Below the pieces are notes generated by a model. That model saw nothing but the letters and a program-made list of their open reading frames with translations, had not been told where the DNA came from and searched no databases. Positions 24,219 through 31,975 of a DNA stretch of 64,000 nt are shown here, one piece after another. The translations under genes and the position numbers were made by a program. Positions within the stretch are counted from its first letter, which is position 1, and every line of letters begins with the position of its first letter. This DNA is from DATBGS01 sp036557885 (GTDB lineage Bacteria; Chloroflexota; Ktedonobacteria; Ktedonobacterales; DATBGS01), in NCBI GenBank assembly GCA_036557885.1, contig DATBGS010000010.1:116823-180822 (forward strand), written 5' to 3'.

Positions 24219-25703
24219 ATGCCTGCTTTCTTTCGTCTCATACTTTGTTCTATGCTGTTCTTGGTCAGTGTCCTGGGCGTCCTGGCTTTCAGTAGTGCAG
24301 CCCCAGCAGCGCATGCTGCCCCGCAGATTACCGGGGATGCCGTGACCATCCAATTTCACACGCACTTACGCACGCGCCCGTTTTGGTTGAATTTTGAACG
24401 GCCAACGTCGCGCTACCGCGCAACACTGGACGGTTGTGTGGACCCTTCATTCACGGTTGTGCACTCAGGTAATTATGATTTTGGCAACTGTTTTGTGCTG
24501 CAAGATGCTACGCCGAACTATGAGCCGATTACGCTCCCTGCTGATGCCAGCTACGTGCGCATGCACGCTATCACCTATTGGACGGGCAAAGCGCAGGTCA
24601 TCATGCCAGATGAGATTGCTCATACCCTTGATATAACCACTCAGTATGTTTTTCGTGATCTTGACCAGAAAGGGCCAGACGGCAAGCCAGCAATTCTTAT
24701 TGATACGCCCGTCTTGGGCAACCAAATAACGGTAAGCATCTCTGACCAGACGGATACCATTGCCGGAATGGATGGCAGCATCCCACACGACCAATCGGTG
24801 CATTTTCTGTTTCGTCCATCTGGCGACTACGACCACAACTTGAGCTTTTGGGGCTGTCTGCGCCGCCCATCTCGTGGGGAACCTTCGGCATATTGTAGCC
24901 GTCTGTCCCCGGTGCCTGATGGCTCATTTTTGCTGGATGTAAAAATCCCTACGCCAGATCATCCAGCAAGATTGTTTGGGCCAGACATAGACCCAATACT
25001 TGAAGGCACAAATGTCCAACTGAGCATTGTCGCCGCGCCGCCTGGGTCGCTCCTACCGGATGCTCAGCCTGCCCCAAGGGGAGTAGTTGGGCATCCGGCT
25101 GACCAGATCATCACTCCACCTTATTTTGGATTGGATTGCGCCGCTGATTCAGCCCTCCTTTACGCCGATCAAACGCTGGAATGCACTGGCGCTATTGCCC
25201 ATAACAGCTTCGGCCAGCCCTATCTGCGCCCCATCAGTGTCACCTCCTATGTTGGCAGCCTGCCCTCGCTGGCAGAAGGCTATTGTCTTCTCTGCGCGTC
25301 CACACGTCCCTGGTCCTATGTTGGCGCTATCTTTCTCGCTCTGGTGTTGTTGCTGGTTGGTGCCACAGGAACAGCCGCCCTCACCTATCTTGGCCGCATT
25401 CCAAGCTCCTCTACCCGCCCATTGGTGCGCAACCCAATGTTCGTAGGCCCAGTCTTGCTGGCTTTCCTTTCGTTTGCCTTACTGGTTGGGGGAGTCGTGG
25501 GTTTTCGTGCCGGGTATCAGCCGGTTGTCCCTGGACAGGTGCTTGTCGGGATAACCCCTGGCTCATTCGGCGCGACCAATGCAGTGCCTCCGACGCCAAC
25601 GTTCACGCCCAGCCCCACGCCCACCTTTACGCCTACGCCGCTGCCGACCTCCACCGCGCTTCCTGTACCATCGAGCAGCCCTGGCACTACACCCACACCA
25701 TAG
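24219..25703 (+). CDS. Secreted/membrane-anchored protein of unknown function
   Basis: A 494-aa protein with a signal peptide (hydrophobic residues 5-27, likely cut after AAHA). About 320 extracellular residues follow with paired Cys (DGCVD, GNCF, FWGCLRR, YCSRL, LDCAAD, LECTG). There are two membrane helices near 370-395 and 408-430, and a Thr/Pro-rich tail made of repeated TPTFTPSPTP units ends the chain. With two helices, the long N-terminal domain and the tail are both outside. I do not recognise the main domain. TTGAGG lies upstream of the ATG. Confidence 0.75.
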   Translation: MPAFFRLILCSMLFLVSVLGVLAFSSAAPAAHAAPQITGDAVTIQFHTHLRTRPFWLNFERPTSRYRATLDGCVDPSFTVVHSGNYDFGNCFVLQDATPNYEPITLPADASYVRMHAITYWTGKAQVIMPDEIAHTLDITTQYVFRDLDQKGPDGKPAILIDTPVLGNQITVSISDQTDTIAGMDGSIPHDQSVHFLFRPSGDYDHNLSFWGCLRRPSRGEPSAYCSRLSPVPDGSFLLDVKIPTPDHPARLFGPDIDPILEGTNVQLSIVAAPPGSLLPDAQPAPRGVVGHPADQIITPPYFGLDCAADSALLYADQTLECTGAIAHNSFGQPYLRPISVTSYVGSLPSLAEGYCLLCASTRPWSYVGAIFLALVLLLVGATGTAALTYLGRIPSSSTRPLVRNPMFVGPVLLAFLSFALLVGGVVGFRAGYQPVVPGQVLVGITPGSFGATNAVPPTPTFTPSPTPTFTPTPLPTSTALPVPSSSPGTTPTP

Positions 25704-25737
25704 GAGCACCCTACCTGCTATCTGACACCTGACCCAA

Positions 25738-25796
25738 ATTGGATGGTATACCCACCATCCATTGGATGTTGACATTTGCCATTGGATGATTACAAT
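25738..25796 (+). promoter_or_regulatory. Promoter and direct-repeat operator for pdxR-like/pdxS
   Basis: TTGACA (25769-25774), 16 nt, TACAAT (25791-25796). ATTGGATG occurs three times in direct orientation (25738, 25761, 25781), with an inverted CCATCC between the first two. One copy lies between -35 and -10, so bound regulator would occlude polymerase. Direct plus inverted repeats of this type are typical of MocR/PdxR operators. Confidence 0.75.
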
Positions 25797-25834
25797 AGAA
25801 GGGAGAAAGCAATTACCAGATAAGAGAATCGTTT

Positions 25835-27508
25835 ATGCTGAATCAGCCTTTTATCCTTGAGCTTGACCGCAGCCAGGATGCGCCCCCAATTTATGCCCAG
25901 ATTCGGGAGCGTTTAGCCCTGCTCATCCGGCGTGGCGATCTTCCGGCTGGCACTCGCTTACCTCCAGAGCGACAGCTTGCAGATGACCTCCATATCAACC
26001 GGACAACGGTTGTGCGCGCCTACAGTGATCTAGCGGCTGCTGGATTGGTTCATGCTCACGTAGGCCGAGGCACCGTTGTGCAGGCAACAGAACAGGGTGT
26101 GGCGCCGCAAAGAAATGACCAGACGCCAGGAAGCACTGCTTCAAGAGCACCTGCCGCTTTTCCTTGGGCAGCATATCTGCGTGAATCGTCTCCGCCAATT
26201 CCGGGGGAAGTGGGGTCAGGTGGGTTGTCACCCCTTCTCCAATTCAACCGCCCTGAATTCCTTGAAGGCGATACTGTCCTGGCTGATGTTGTGGCACTCT
26301 GTTCGCGTGATGATGTCATTTCCCTGGCGGCAGGAACGCCCGACCCAGCACTCTACCCAGTGGAAGATTTCCTGGCTCACCTGGGCAAGCAACTCCGCAA
26401 CGATGGCGCGCGCTTATTGCAACATTGCCCAATTGAAGGACTGGATTCCCTGCGCGGCTCGCTGGCCCGCTGGCTCAACCAGCGCTGGAGCGAATTACGC
26501 CAGGCAAATAATCAGGTCACTCCGAATGCCCCTGATCTTGAGCCAGACCACGTGATGATTCTTTCCGGCTCGCAACAGGGCCTCTGGCTGGCCGCGCGTG
26601 CGCTCCTGGCACCAGGGGAAACCGTCCTGGTAGAGATGCCAACCTATCTGGGCGCGCTGCGTGTCTTTGCTGCTGCGGGCTTGCGCGTCGTTGGGGTGCC
26701 GTGTGACCGCGAGGGGATGCTGCCCGAAGCCCTACGCAGCGCGTTGGAACTTTATCGCCCGCGCCTGCTCTATCTTTTGCCCACCTTCCAGAATCCCAGC
26801 GGCATCACCACCAGCTTACAGCGCCGCCAGGCTATCCTGGGGCTGGCGCGCCGCTACCACACGCCAATTCTGGAAGATGACCCGTATGGCGAACTCTTTT
26901 ATCAAGACCAGCCCCCGCCGCCATTGGCCGCGCTTGATCAAAGCGGCTCGGTGCTGTATCTGGGCACCTGCTCAAAAGTGCTCTTTCCTGGGGTGCGTTT
27001 GGGGTGGATGGTGGCACCCCGCCCGCTTATCGCCCGTCTGAGCGCCCTACGCCAGTATATTGATCTGCACGCCAACACCCCCTCGCAGTGCGCGCTGGAT
27101 GGCTTTTTGCGCGAGGGCCTGTTCGATCTACATCTGGCGCGCTCGCGCGAGACATATCGCCAAAAACGTGATCTTTTTGCAGACGCGCTGGAGCGCAGCA
27201 GCCGGGGCCTGCTGCGCTGGCAAACGCCTGCTGGCGGCTATTATCTCTGGTGTGTGCTGGAGGGTGGGCTGCGCGCTCGTGAAGTGCAGGATGAAGCAGC
27301 AAAGCTTGGCGTGGCCTTTGTCCCTGGATATGCCTTTTATCCCGGCAATGGCGGCGAAGATCACCTGCGCCTGAACTTCACCGGCCCCGCCACCGAGACG
27401 CTGGAAGAAGGCGCAAAGCGCCTGGGCACCGCGCTGGAACGTCTGGCGCGCAAGGCGCGTCGCCAACCTCAGCAAGTCACTCTGACGGCCAGACGGCCCC
27501 TGGTGTAA
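25835..27508 (+). CDS. MocR/PdxR-type regulator (GntR HTH fused to aminotransferase fold)
   Basis: A 557-aa protein. Residues about 12-85 form a GntR winged helix (PPIYAQIRERLALLIRRGDL, LPPERQLADDLHINRTTVVRAYSDLAAAG). Residues about 150-545 form a fold-type I aminotransferase-like domain with the PLP lysine in GTCSKVLFPGVRLGW and PTFQNPSGI. Regulators of this family sense PLP bound to the second domain. Its neighbour 53 nt downstream is pdxS, the PLP synthase gene, so it is very probably a PdxR-like activator or repressor of vitamin B6 synthesis, and of itself through the ATTGGATG repeats. Confidence 0.9.
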   Translation: MLNQPFILELDRSQDAPPIYAQIRERLALLIRRGDLPAGTRLPPERQLADDLHINRTTVVRAYSDLAAAGLVHAHVGRGTVVQATEQGVAPQRNDQTPGSTASRAPAAFPWAAYLRESSPPIPGEVGSGGLSPLLQFNRPEFLEGDTVLADVVALCSRDDVISLAAGTPDPALYPVEDFLAHLGKQLRNDGARLLQHCPIEGLDSLRGSLARWLNQRWSELRQANNQVTPNAPDLEPDHVMILSGSQQGLWLAARALLAPGETVLVEMPTYLGALRVFAAAGLRVVGVPCDREGMLPEALRSALELYRPRLLYLLPTFQNPSGITTSLQRRQAILGLARRYHTPILEDDPYGELFYQDQPPPPLAALDQSGSVLYLGTCSKVLFPGVRLGWMVAPRPLIARLSALRQYIDLHANTPSQCALDGFLREGLFDLHLARSRETYRQKRDLFADALERSSRGLLRWQTPAGGYYLWCVLEGGLRAREVQDEAAKLGVAFVPGYAFYPGNGGEDHLRLNFTGPATETLEEGAKRLGTALERLARKARRQPQQVTLTARRPLV

Positions 27509-27561
27509 CTCTCCCGCAAGTTCTTAATTTGACTCGATATTTTTGAGGAGGAAACGGTACT

Positions 27562-28473
27562 ATGACGCAAAACAACGCGCAACACAATGGCAAACAAACC
27601 GGCACCGAAAAGGTCAAGCGCGCCTTTCCAGAGATGCTCAAAGGTGGCGTCATCATGGATGTTGTCACGCCAGATCAGGCCAAGATCGCAGAGGAGGCAG
27701 GCGCCTCTGCTGTTATGGCGCTGGAGCGCGTGCCCGCCGATATTCGCGCGCAGGGTGGCGTTGCCCGCATGAGCGACCCGGAGCTTGTCTCTGGCATCAA
27801 ACAGGCCGTCACCATCCCCGTGATGGCAAAGTGCCGCATCGGGCACTTTGTGGAGGCCGAGATTCTTCAGGCGTTGGGCATTGACTGCATTGACGAATCT
27901 GAAGTCTTAACGCCCGCCGATGAAGCCTTCCACGTCAACAAACGCGCCTTTACCATCCCCTTTGTCTGTGGCGCGCGCGATCTTGGCGAGGCGCTGCGGC
28001 GCATTGGCGAAGGCGCCGCGATGATTCGCAGCAAGGGCGAAGCTGGTACCGGCAATATCGTTGAAGCTGTGCGCCATCTGCGTGCCATCACCGATGGCAT
28101 CCGCAAAATCCAGGGCATGCCTGAAGAAGAACTGATGACTGAGGCAAAGAACCTGGGCGCGCCCTATGAACTGGTGCTGGAAGTGCGCGAACTGGGGCGG
28201 CTGCCAGTAGTCATGTTCTGCGCGGGCGGCGTGGCGACCCCAGCCGATGCCGCGCTGGTGATGCGCCTTGGGGCCGATGGTGTCTTTGTTGGCTCTGGCA
28301 TCTTCAAATCCTCGGACCCGCTGCGCCGGGGCAAAGCCATTGTCAAAGCCACCACACATTTCCGCGACCCGCAGATTTTGGCTGAAGTCTCGCGTGGCCT
28401 GGGCGAGCCAATGCGTGGCCTGGATGTGAAAACGCTACCCCCAACTGAACTGATGGCCTCACGTGGCTGGTAA
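27562..28473 (+). CDS. pdxS: Pyridoxal 5'-phosphate synthase lyase subunit PdxS
   Basis: A 303-aa PdxS/SNZ protein that condenses ribose 5-phosphate and glyceraldehyde 3-phosphate with ammonia to PLP. Landmarks: MLKGGVIMDVVTPDQAKIAEEAGA, ALERVPADIRAQGGVARM, the catalytic lysines in VMAKCRIGHFVEA and IRSKGEAGTGN, and VFVGSGIFKSSDP. A strong site (GAGGAGG) precedes the ATG. The glutaminase partner gene pdxT, commonly adjacent, is not in the window. A decayed acetyltransferase gene follows instead. Confidence 0.97.
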   Translation: MTQNNAQHNGKQTGTEKVKRAFPEMLKGGVIMDVVTPDQAKIAEEAGASAVMALERVPADIRAQGGVARMSDPELVSGIKQAVTIPVMAKCRIGHFVEAEILQALGIDCIDESEVLTPADEAFHVNKRAFTIPFVCGARDLGEALRRIGEGAAMIRSKGEAGTGNIVEAVRHLRAITDGIRKIQGMPEEELMTEAKNLGAPYELVLEVRELGRLPVVMFCAGGVATPADAALVMRLGADGVFVGSGIFKSSDPLRRGKAIVKATTHFRDPQILAEVSRGLGEPMRGLDVKTLPPTELMASRGW

Positions 28474-28531
28474 TTCTGTACCACCGGCTTTCCCACAGGG
28501 ACAGGCTAGCCGGTAATTCGGGAGGGCTGGT

Positions 28532-28709
28532 TTGGCGCTGCACGTCCATGATGCGCAATCTACGGATGAGATTGCGCGTATTCGTGGCCTGTTCACAGAG
28601 TATGTGGCTTCTTATAGCCGATTACGATGGGCAGATAGTTGGCTGTGCCGCGCTTAGAAAGATTGGCAAGGGCATGGCAGAAATGAAGCGGCTATGCACC
28701 TGGAATTGA
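28532..28709 (+). pseudogene. Decayed GNAT acetyltransferase
   Basis: A TTG start with GGAGGG upstream opens a frame reading LALHVHDAQSTDEIARIRGL then FTEYVASYS, the start of a GNAT protein. A frame change then yields ADYDGQIVGCAALRKIGKGM followed by AEMKRLCTWN and a stop. AEMKRL is the usual beginning of GNAT motif A, after which the acetyl-CoA site should follow but does not. Thus an internal deletion/frameshift and a 3' truncation removed the active part. Total length is about 178 nt of an expected about 480. Confidence 0.7.
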
Positions 28710-28758
28710 CGTTACAACATCGAGTTAGTGCATCAAGCTAGCATAAAAGGAGGCATCT

Positions 28759-29826
28759 ATGGCAGATCCTCTTGTGTTCCTTGCCGAACACAACCATGAG
28801 CAAGTAGAAAGCTATTTTGACCGCGCAACCGGCTTGCGTGCCTGGATTGCGATTCACAACACCAAGCTGGGTCCAGCGTTGGGTGGTGCACGCCTTTGGA
28901 AATATGCCAGCCAGCAAGACGCCCTGCTGGATGTGCTGCGCCTTTCCGAAGGCATGACGTACAAAGCAGCGGCGGCAGGTTTGCCACATGGCGGCGGAAA
29001 AACAGTGATTCTTGCCGATGGGCAGGAACACGACCCGGCCATCCGCGCCGCGCGTTTTCACGCGCTTGGGCGCTTTATCAATGAGTTAGGTGGCCGCTAC
29101 ATCACCGCAGAAGATGTTGGTACTACCGCTGCCGATATGGTGGAGATTCGCCAGTCAACGCGCTTTGTGATGGGCATGCCTGTTGAGAAAGGCGGCGGTG
29201 GCGACCCCTCACAAATGACCGCTTTTGGCGTGCTCTGTGGCATCAAAGCGCTGGCAGAAGATGTGCTTGAGCGCGAGAACCTGGCTGGCGTGCGTGTTGC
29301 CATACAGGGGTTGGGCAAAGTCGGCATGGCGCTGGCAGAATATCTGATGGAAGCAGGCGCGGTTGTCATTGGCTCGGATGTCCGCCCAGAAGTTGTTGAG
29401 GCCGTCAAGATCAGGCTAAAAATGCAAACGGTGGATACCGAGGCCATCTATGATGTGCCCTGCGACATCTTTGCCCCCTGCGCAATGGGCGCCATCCTGA
29501 ACGATCAAACCATTCCACGCCTCACCTGCCGCATTATTGCCGGTTCTGCCAACAATCAGCTTGCCGAGGAGCGGCATGGGCACATGCTCCGCGAACTGGG
29601 CATCGTCTACGCGGTGGATTACGTCATCAACGCTGGCGGCCTCATCAACGTCTCAAGTGAGTGGACCGGCTACAACAAAGAGCAAGCCCACGCCAAAACC
29701 GCCAACATCTACCACACCATCAAGCGCATGCTGGCGCTTTCCAGGGAGCAAGGTATTTCCACCCAATCGGCTGCTGAGCAAATGGCGCTGGAGGCGCTGG
29801 GAGAAGAACGCGCCCTGGCATCGTAA
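28759..29826 (+). CDS. Leucine/valine/phenylalanine dehydrogenase family
   Basis: A 355-aa amino-acid dehydrogenase that would deaminate branched-chain or aromatic amino acids with NAD. Substrate loop LGPALGGARLW, the catalytic lysine in GLPHGGGKTVILAD, EDVGTT, and NAD-binding VRVAIQGLGKVGMALAE are all present. The C-terminal sequence GSANNQLAEE and DYVINAGGLINVSSEW match leucine dehydrogenases. Length fits (about 350-365 aa). A strong AAAGGAGG site precedes the ATG. It begins a run of three same-strand genes with gaps of 18 nt each. Confidence 0.93.
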   Translation: MADPLVFLAEHNHEQVESYFDRATGLRAWIAIHNTKLGPALGGARLWKYASQQDALLDVLRLSEGMTYKAAAAGLPHGGGKTVILADGQEHDPAIRAARFHALGRFINELGGRYITAEDVGTTAADMVEIRQSTRFVMGMPVEKGGGGDPSQMTAFGVLCGIKALAEDVLERENLAGVRVAIQGLGKVGMALAEYLMEAGAVVIGSDVRPEVVEAVKIRLKMQTVDTEAIYDVPCDIFAPCAMGAILNDQTIPRLTCRIIAGSANNQLAEERHGHMLRELGIVYAVDYVINAGGLINVSSEWTGYNKEQAHAKTANIYHTIKRMLALSREQGISTQSAAEQMALEALGEERALAS

Positions 29827-29844
29827 CCGTGAGGATAGAGAAAC

Positions 29845-30480
29845 ATGTACACGCCACCCGCATTTCGTGAAGATGATCTTGCCAAACTTCACGAACTCAT
29901 GCGCAGCAACAGCTTTGCCATTCTGGTCACGCACGAAGACGGCGCGCCGCTGGCAACCCATTTGCCCTTTCTGTTGGATGCAGAGCGCGGTCCCTATGGA
30001 ACACTGCTGGGGCATATGTCCCGCGCGAACTCGCAGTGGCACGCCTTTCTGAGCGGGCAGCAGGCGCTCGCCATTTTTCAAGGGCCGCATGCCTATATCT
30101 CTCCTTCCTGGTACAAGCCAGAGGCAGGCAACGTGCCCACCTGGAACTACGCTGCGGTCCATGCCTACGGCGTGCCAAAAATCATCGAAGACGAAACGCG
30201 GCTGGCTGCATTGCTTCACGCCAGTGTGGGCACCTTCGAGGCTGGCTTTGAGCACCCCTGGACGCTGGATATGCCCAATGATCTGTTTCACAGCAAGGTC
30301 AAGGGCATCGTGGCTTTCGAGATGGAGATTACCCGCCTGGAAGGTAAGCTGAAGATGAGCCAGAACCGCCCGGAAGCCGACCAGGAGAACGTGGCGCGCA
30401 TCCTCTCCCAAAGCGAGGATGCCACAACAGCCAGTGTGGGCGCGTTGATGCAGCAAGTGCAACAAACAAGCAAAGCCTGA
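29845..30480 (+). CDS. PaiB-family FMN-binding protein
   Basis: A 211-aa FMN-binding split-barrel protein of the PaiB (transcriptional regulator/protease synthase) family. Typical pieces are MYTPPAFRED at the start, FAILVTHEDGAPLATHLPFLLD, GPHAYISPSWY, VPTWNYAAVHAYG and VKGIVAFEMEITRLEGKLKMSQNR. In Bacillus PaiB affects sporulation and protease genes, but its chemistry is poorly known. Between an amino-acid dehydrogenase and a decarboxylase gene it may take part in amine or amino-acid metabolism (inference). The ribosome site is GAGGATAGAG. Confidence 0.9.
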   Translation: MYTPPAFREDDLAKLHELMRSNSFAILVTHEDGAPLATHLPFLLDAERGPYGTLLGHMSRANSQWHAFLSGQQALAIFQGPHAYISPSWYKPEAGNVPTWNYAAVHAYGVPKIIEDETRLAALLHASVGTFEAGFEHPWTLDMPNDLFHSKVKGIVAFEMEITRLEGKLKMSQNRPEADQENVARILSQSEDATTASVGALMQQVQQTSKA

Positions 30481-30498
30481 TTGAGACAGAGGTGTCCT

Positions 30499-31854
30499 GT
30501 GCGTAACCTGCTACAAGAGGCCGCCGAGCGTGCCATCCGGTATCGTGAAACCCTTGGCGAGCGGCGGGTATCGCCTGCGCCAGAGGCCATTGCTCGCCTG
30601 GGCGAACTTGGCGGGCCATTGCCAGAAGGACCAACAGACCCGGCAGCCGTCTTTACGCTGCTTGATCGCGTTGGCTCTCCTGCAACTGTTACTACGGCTG
30701 GCGGGCGTTATTTTGGCTTTGTCACCGGCAGTTCATTGCCCGCGACGTTGGCGGCAAACTGGCTGGCGGGCGCGTGGGACCAGAATGCTGGGCTGGTGGT
30801 CATGTCGCCCGTCAGTGCCGCCCTGGAAGTAATCGCGCTGGGTTGGCTGCTTCAGGTGTTGGGATTACCAGCCGGGAGCGCGGGCGCGTTTGTTACCGGC
30901 GCAACGATGGCAAACTTCACCGCGTTGGCTGCGGCCCGGCATGCACAGTTGGAGCGTGTCGGCTGGAATGTCGAGGAGCAGGGCTTGTTTGGCGCGCCGC
31001 CCATCACAGTAATCGTTGGCGAAGAAGCACACGCCTCGCTGTATAAAGCGCTGGGCATGCTGGGCCTGGGGCGCAATCGCGTGGTGAAGGTGCCGGTGGA
31101 TGGACAAGGCCGCATGTGTGCCGATGCCTTCCCGCGCATCTCTGGCCCAGCAATCGTTTGCCTTCAGGCAGGCAACGTCAACACCGGCGCGTTTGACCCA
31201 GCCAGCGCGATTTGCCCGCTGGCGCATGAAGCCGGGGCCTGGGTGCATGTGGATGGTGCTTTTGGCCTGTGGGCTGTGGCCGCGCCTGCGCGGGCGCATC
31301 TCATGGAGGGCTTTGAGCAGGCCGACTCCTGGGCCACCGACGCCCATAAGTGGCTGAACGTCCCCTATGACAGCGGGCTGGCGTTTGTGCGACACCCAGA
31401 AATGCTGCGCGCGGCGATGATGGTGAGCGCTGCCTATCTGCTCGAAGGAGAAAGCCGGGAGCCATTCCACTACACGCCGGAGTCATCGCGGCGAGCGCGT
31501 GGCGTGGAGGTCTGGGCCGCGCTGCGCTCGCTTGGAAGCGCTGGCCTGGCTGATCTCATCGAGCGCAATTGCCGCTTTGCCACGCGCTTTGCCGAGGGTT
31601 TACGCGCCGCAGGCTATCACGTGCTTAACGATGTGGTCATCAATCAGGTGTTGGTGTCGTTTGGCGAAGCTGATCTGACGCGCCGCGTCATTGCCGCCAT
31701 TCAAGACGACGGCACCTGCTGGTGTGGTGGCACCGTCTGGCAAGGGCACGCCGCCATGCGTATCAGCGTTTCTTCCTGGGCAACCACCGAAGACGATGTG
31801 GAACGCTCGTTGGAAGCCATGCTGCGTATCGCTGCGGAGCAGAGAAAACGATAG
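30499..31854 (+). CDS. PLP-dependent aromatic/acidic amino-acid decarboxylase family
   Basis: A 451-aa group II decarboxylase-like protein. Seen are GRYFGFVTGSSLPA, TGATMANFTALAAARH, the PLP contacts VHVDGAFG, and the PLP lysine in DAHKWLNVPYDSG. The C-terminal strands end in MRISVSSWATTEDDVE. It would decarboxylate an aromatic or related L-amino acid to an amine. GTG at 30499 has CAGAGGTG upstream and begins where family members begin. An in-frame TTG six codons earlier is less likely. It is the last gene of the rightward cluster and uses the cofactor made by PdxS upstream. Confidence 0.88.
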   Translation: MRNLLQEAAERAIRYRETLGERRVSPAPEAIARLGELGGPLPEGPTDPAAVFTLLDRVGSPATVTTAGGRYFGFVTGSSLPATLAANWLAGAWDQNAGLVVMSPVSAALEVIALGWLLQVLGLPAGSAGAFVTGATMANFTALAAARHAQLERVGWNVEEQGLFGAPPITVIVGEEAHASLYKALGMLGLGRNRVVKVPVDGQGRMCADAFPRISGPAIVCLQAGNVNTGAFDPASAICPLAHEAGAWVHVDGAFGLWAVAAPARAHLMEGFEQADSWATDAHKWLNVPYDSGLAFVRHPEMLRAAMMVSAAYLLEGESREPFHYTPESSRRARGVEVWAALRSLGSAGLADLIERNCRFATRFAEGLRAAGYHVLNDVVINQVLVSFGEADLTRRVIAAIQDDGTCWCGGTVWQGHAAMRISVSSWATTEDDVERSLEAMLRIAAEQRKR

Positions 31855-31864
31855 CCTCTTTAGG

Positions 31865-31968
31865 CTTGTAGCCCCGGCTTCCCCCTCAAAGCAGGGGCAC
31901 GGCAGCCGGGTAGCAGAGGACGGCCCGGCACCCTAAGACAAAGGGCAGGCGGAGGCCGGGGCTACAAG
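31865..31968. repeat. 104-bp inverted-repeat element (MITE/REP-like)
   Basis: Perfect 14-bp terminal inverted repeats CTTGTAGCCCCGGC (31865-31878) and GCCGGGGCTACAAG (31955-31968). The interior carries GGCACCCTAAGACAAAGGGC and an imperfect CCCCTGCTTTGAGGG-like piece, both shared with other intergenic elements of the window. Confidence 0.8.
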
Positions 31969-31975
31969 TGGCGGC

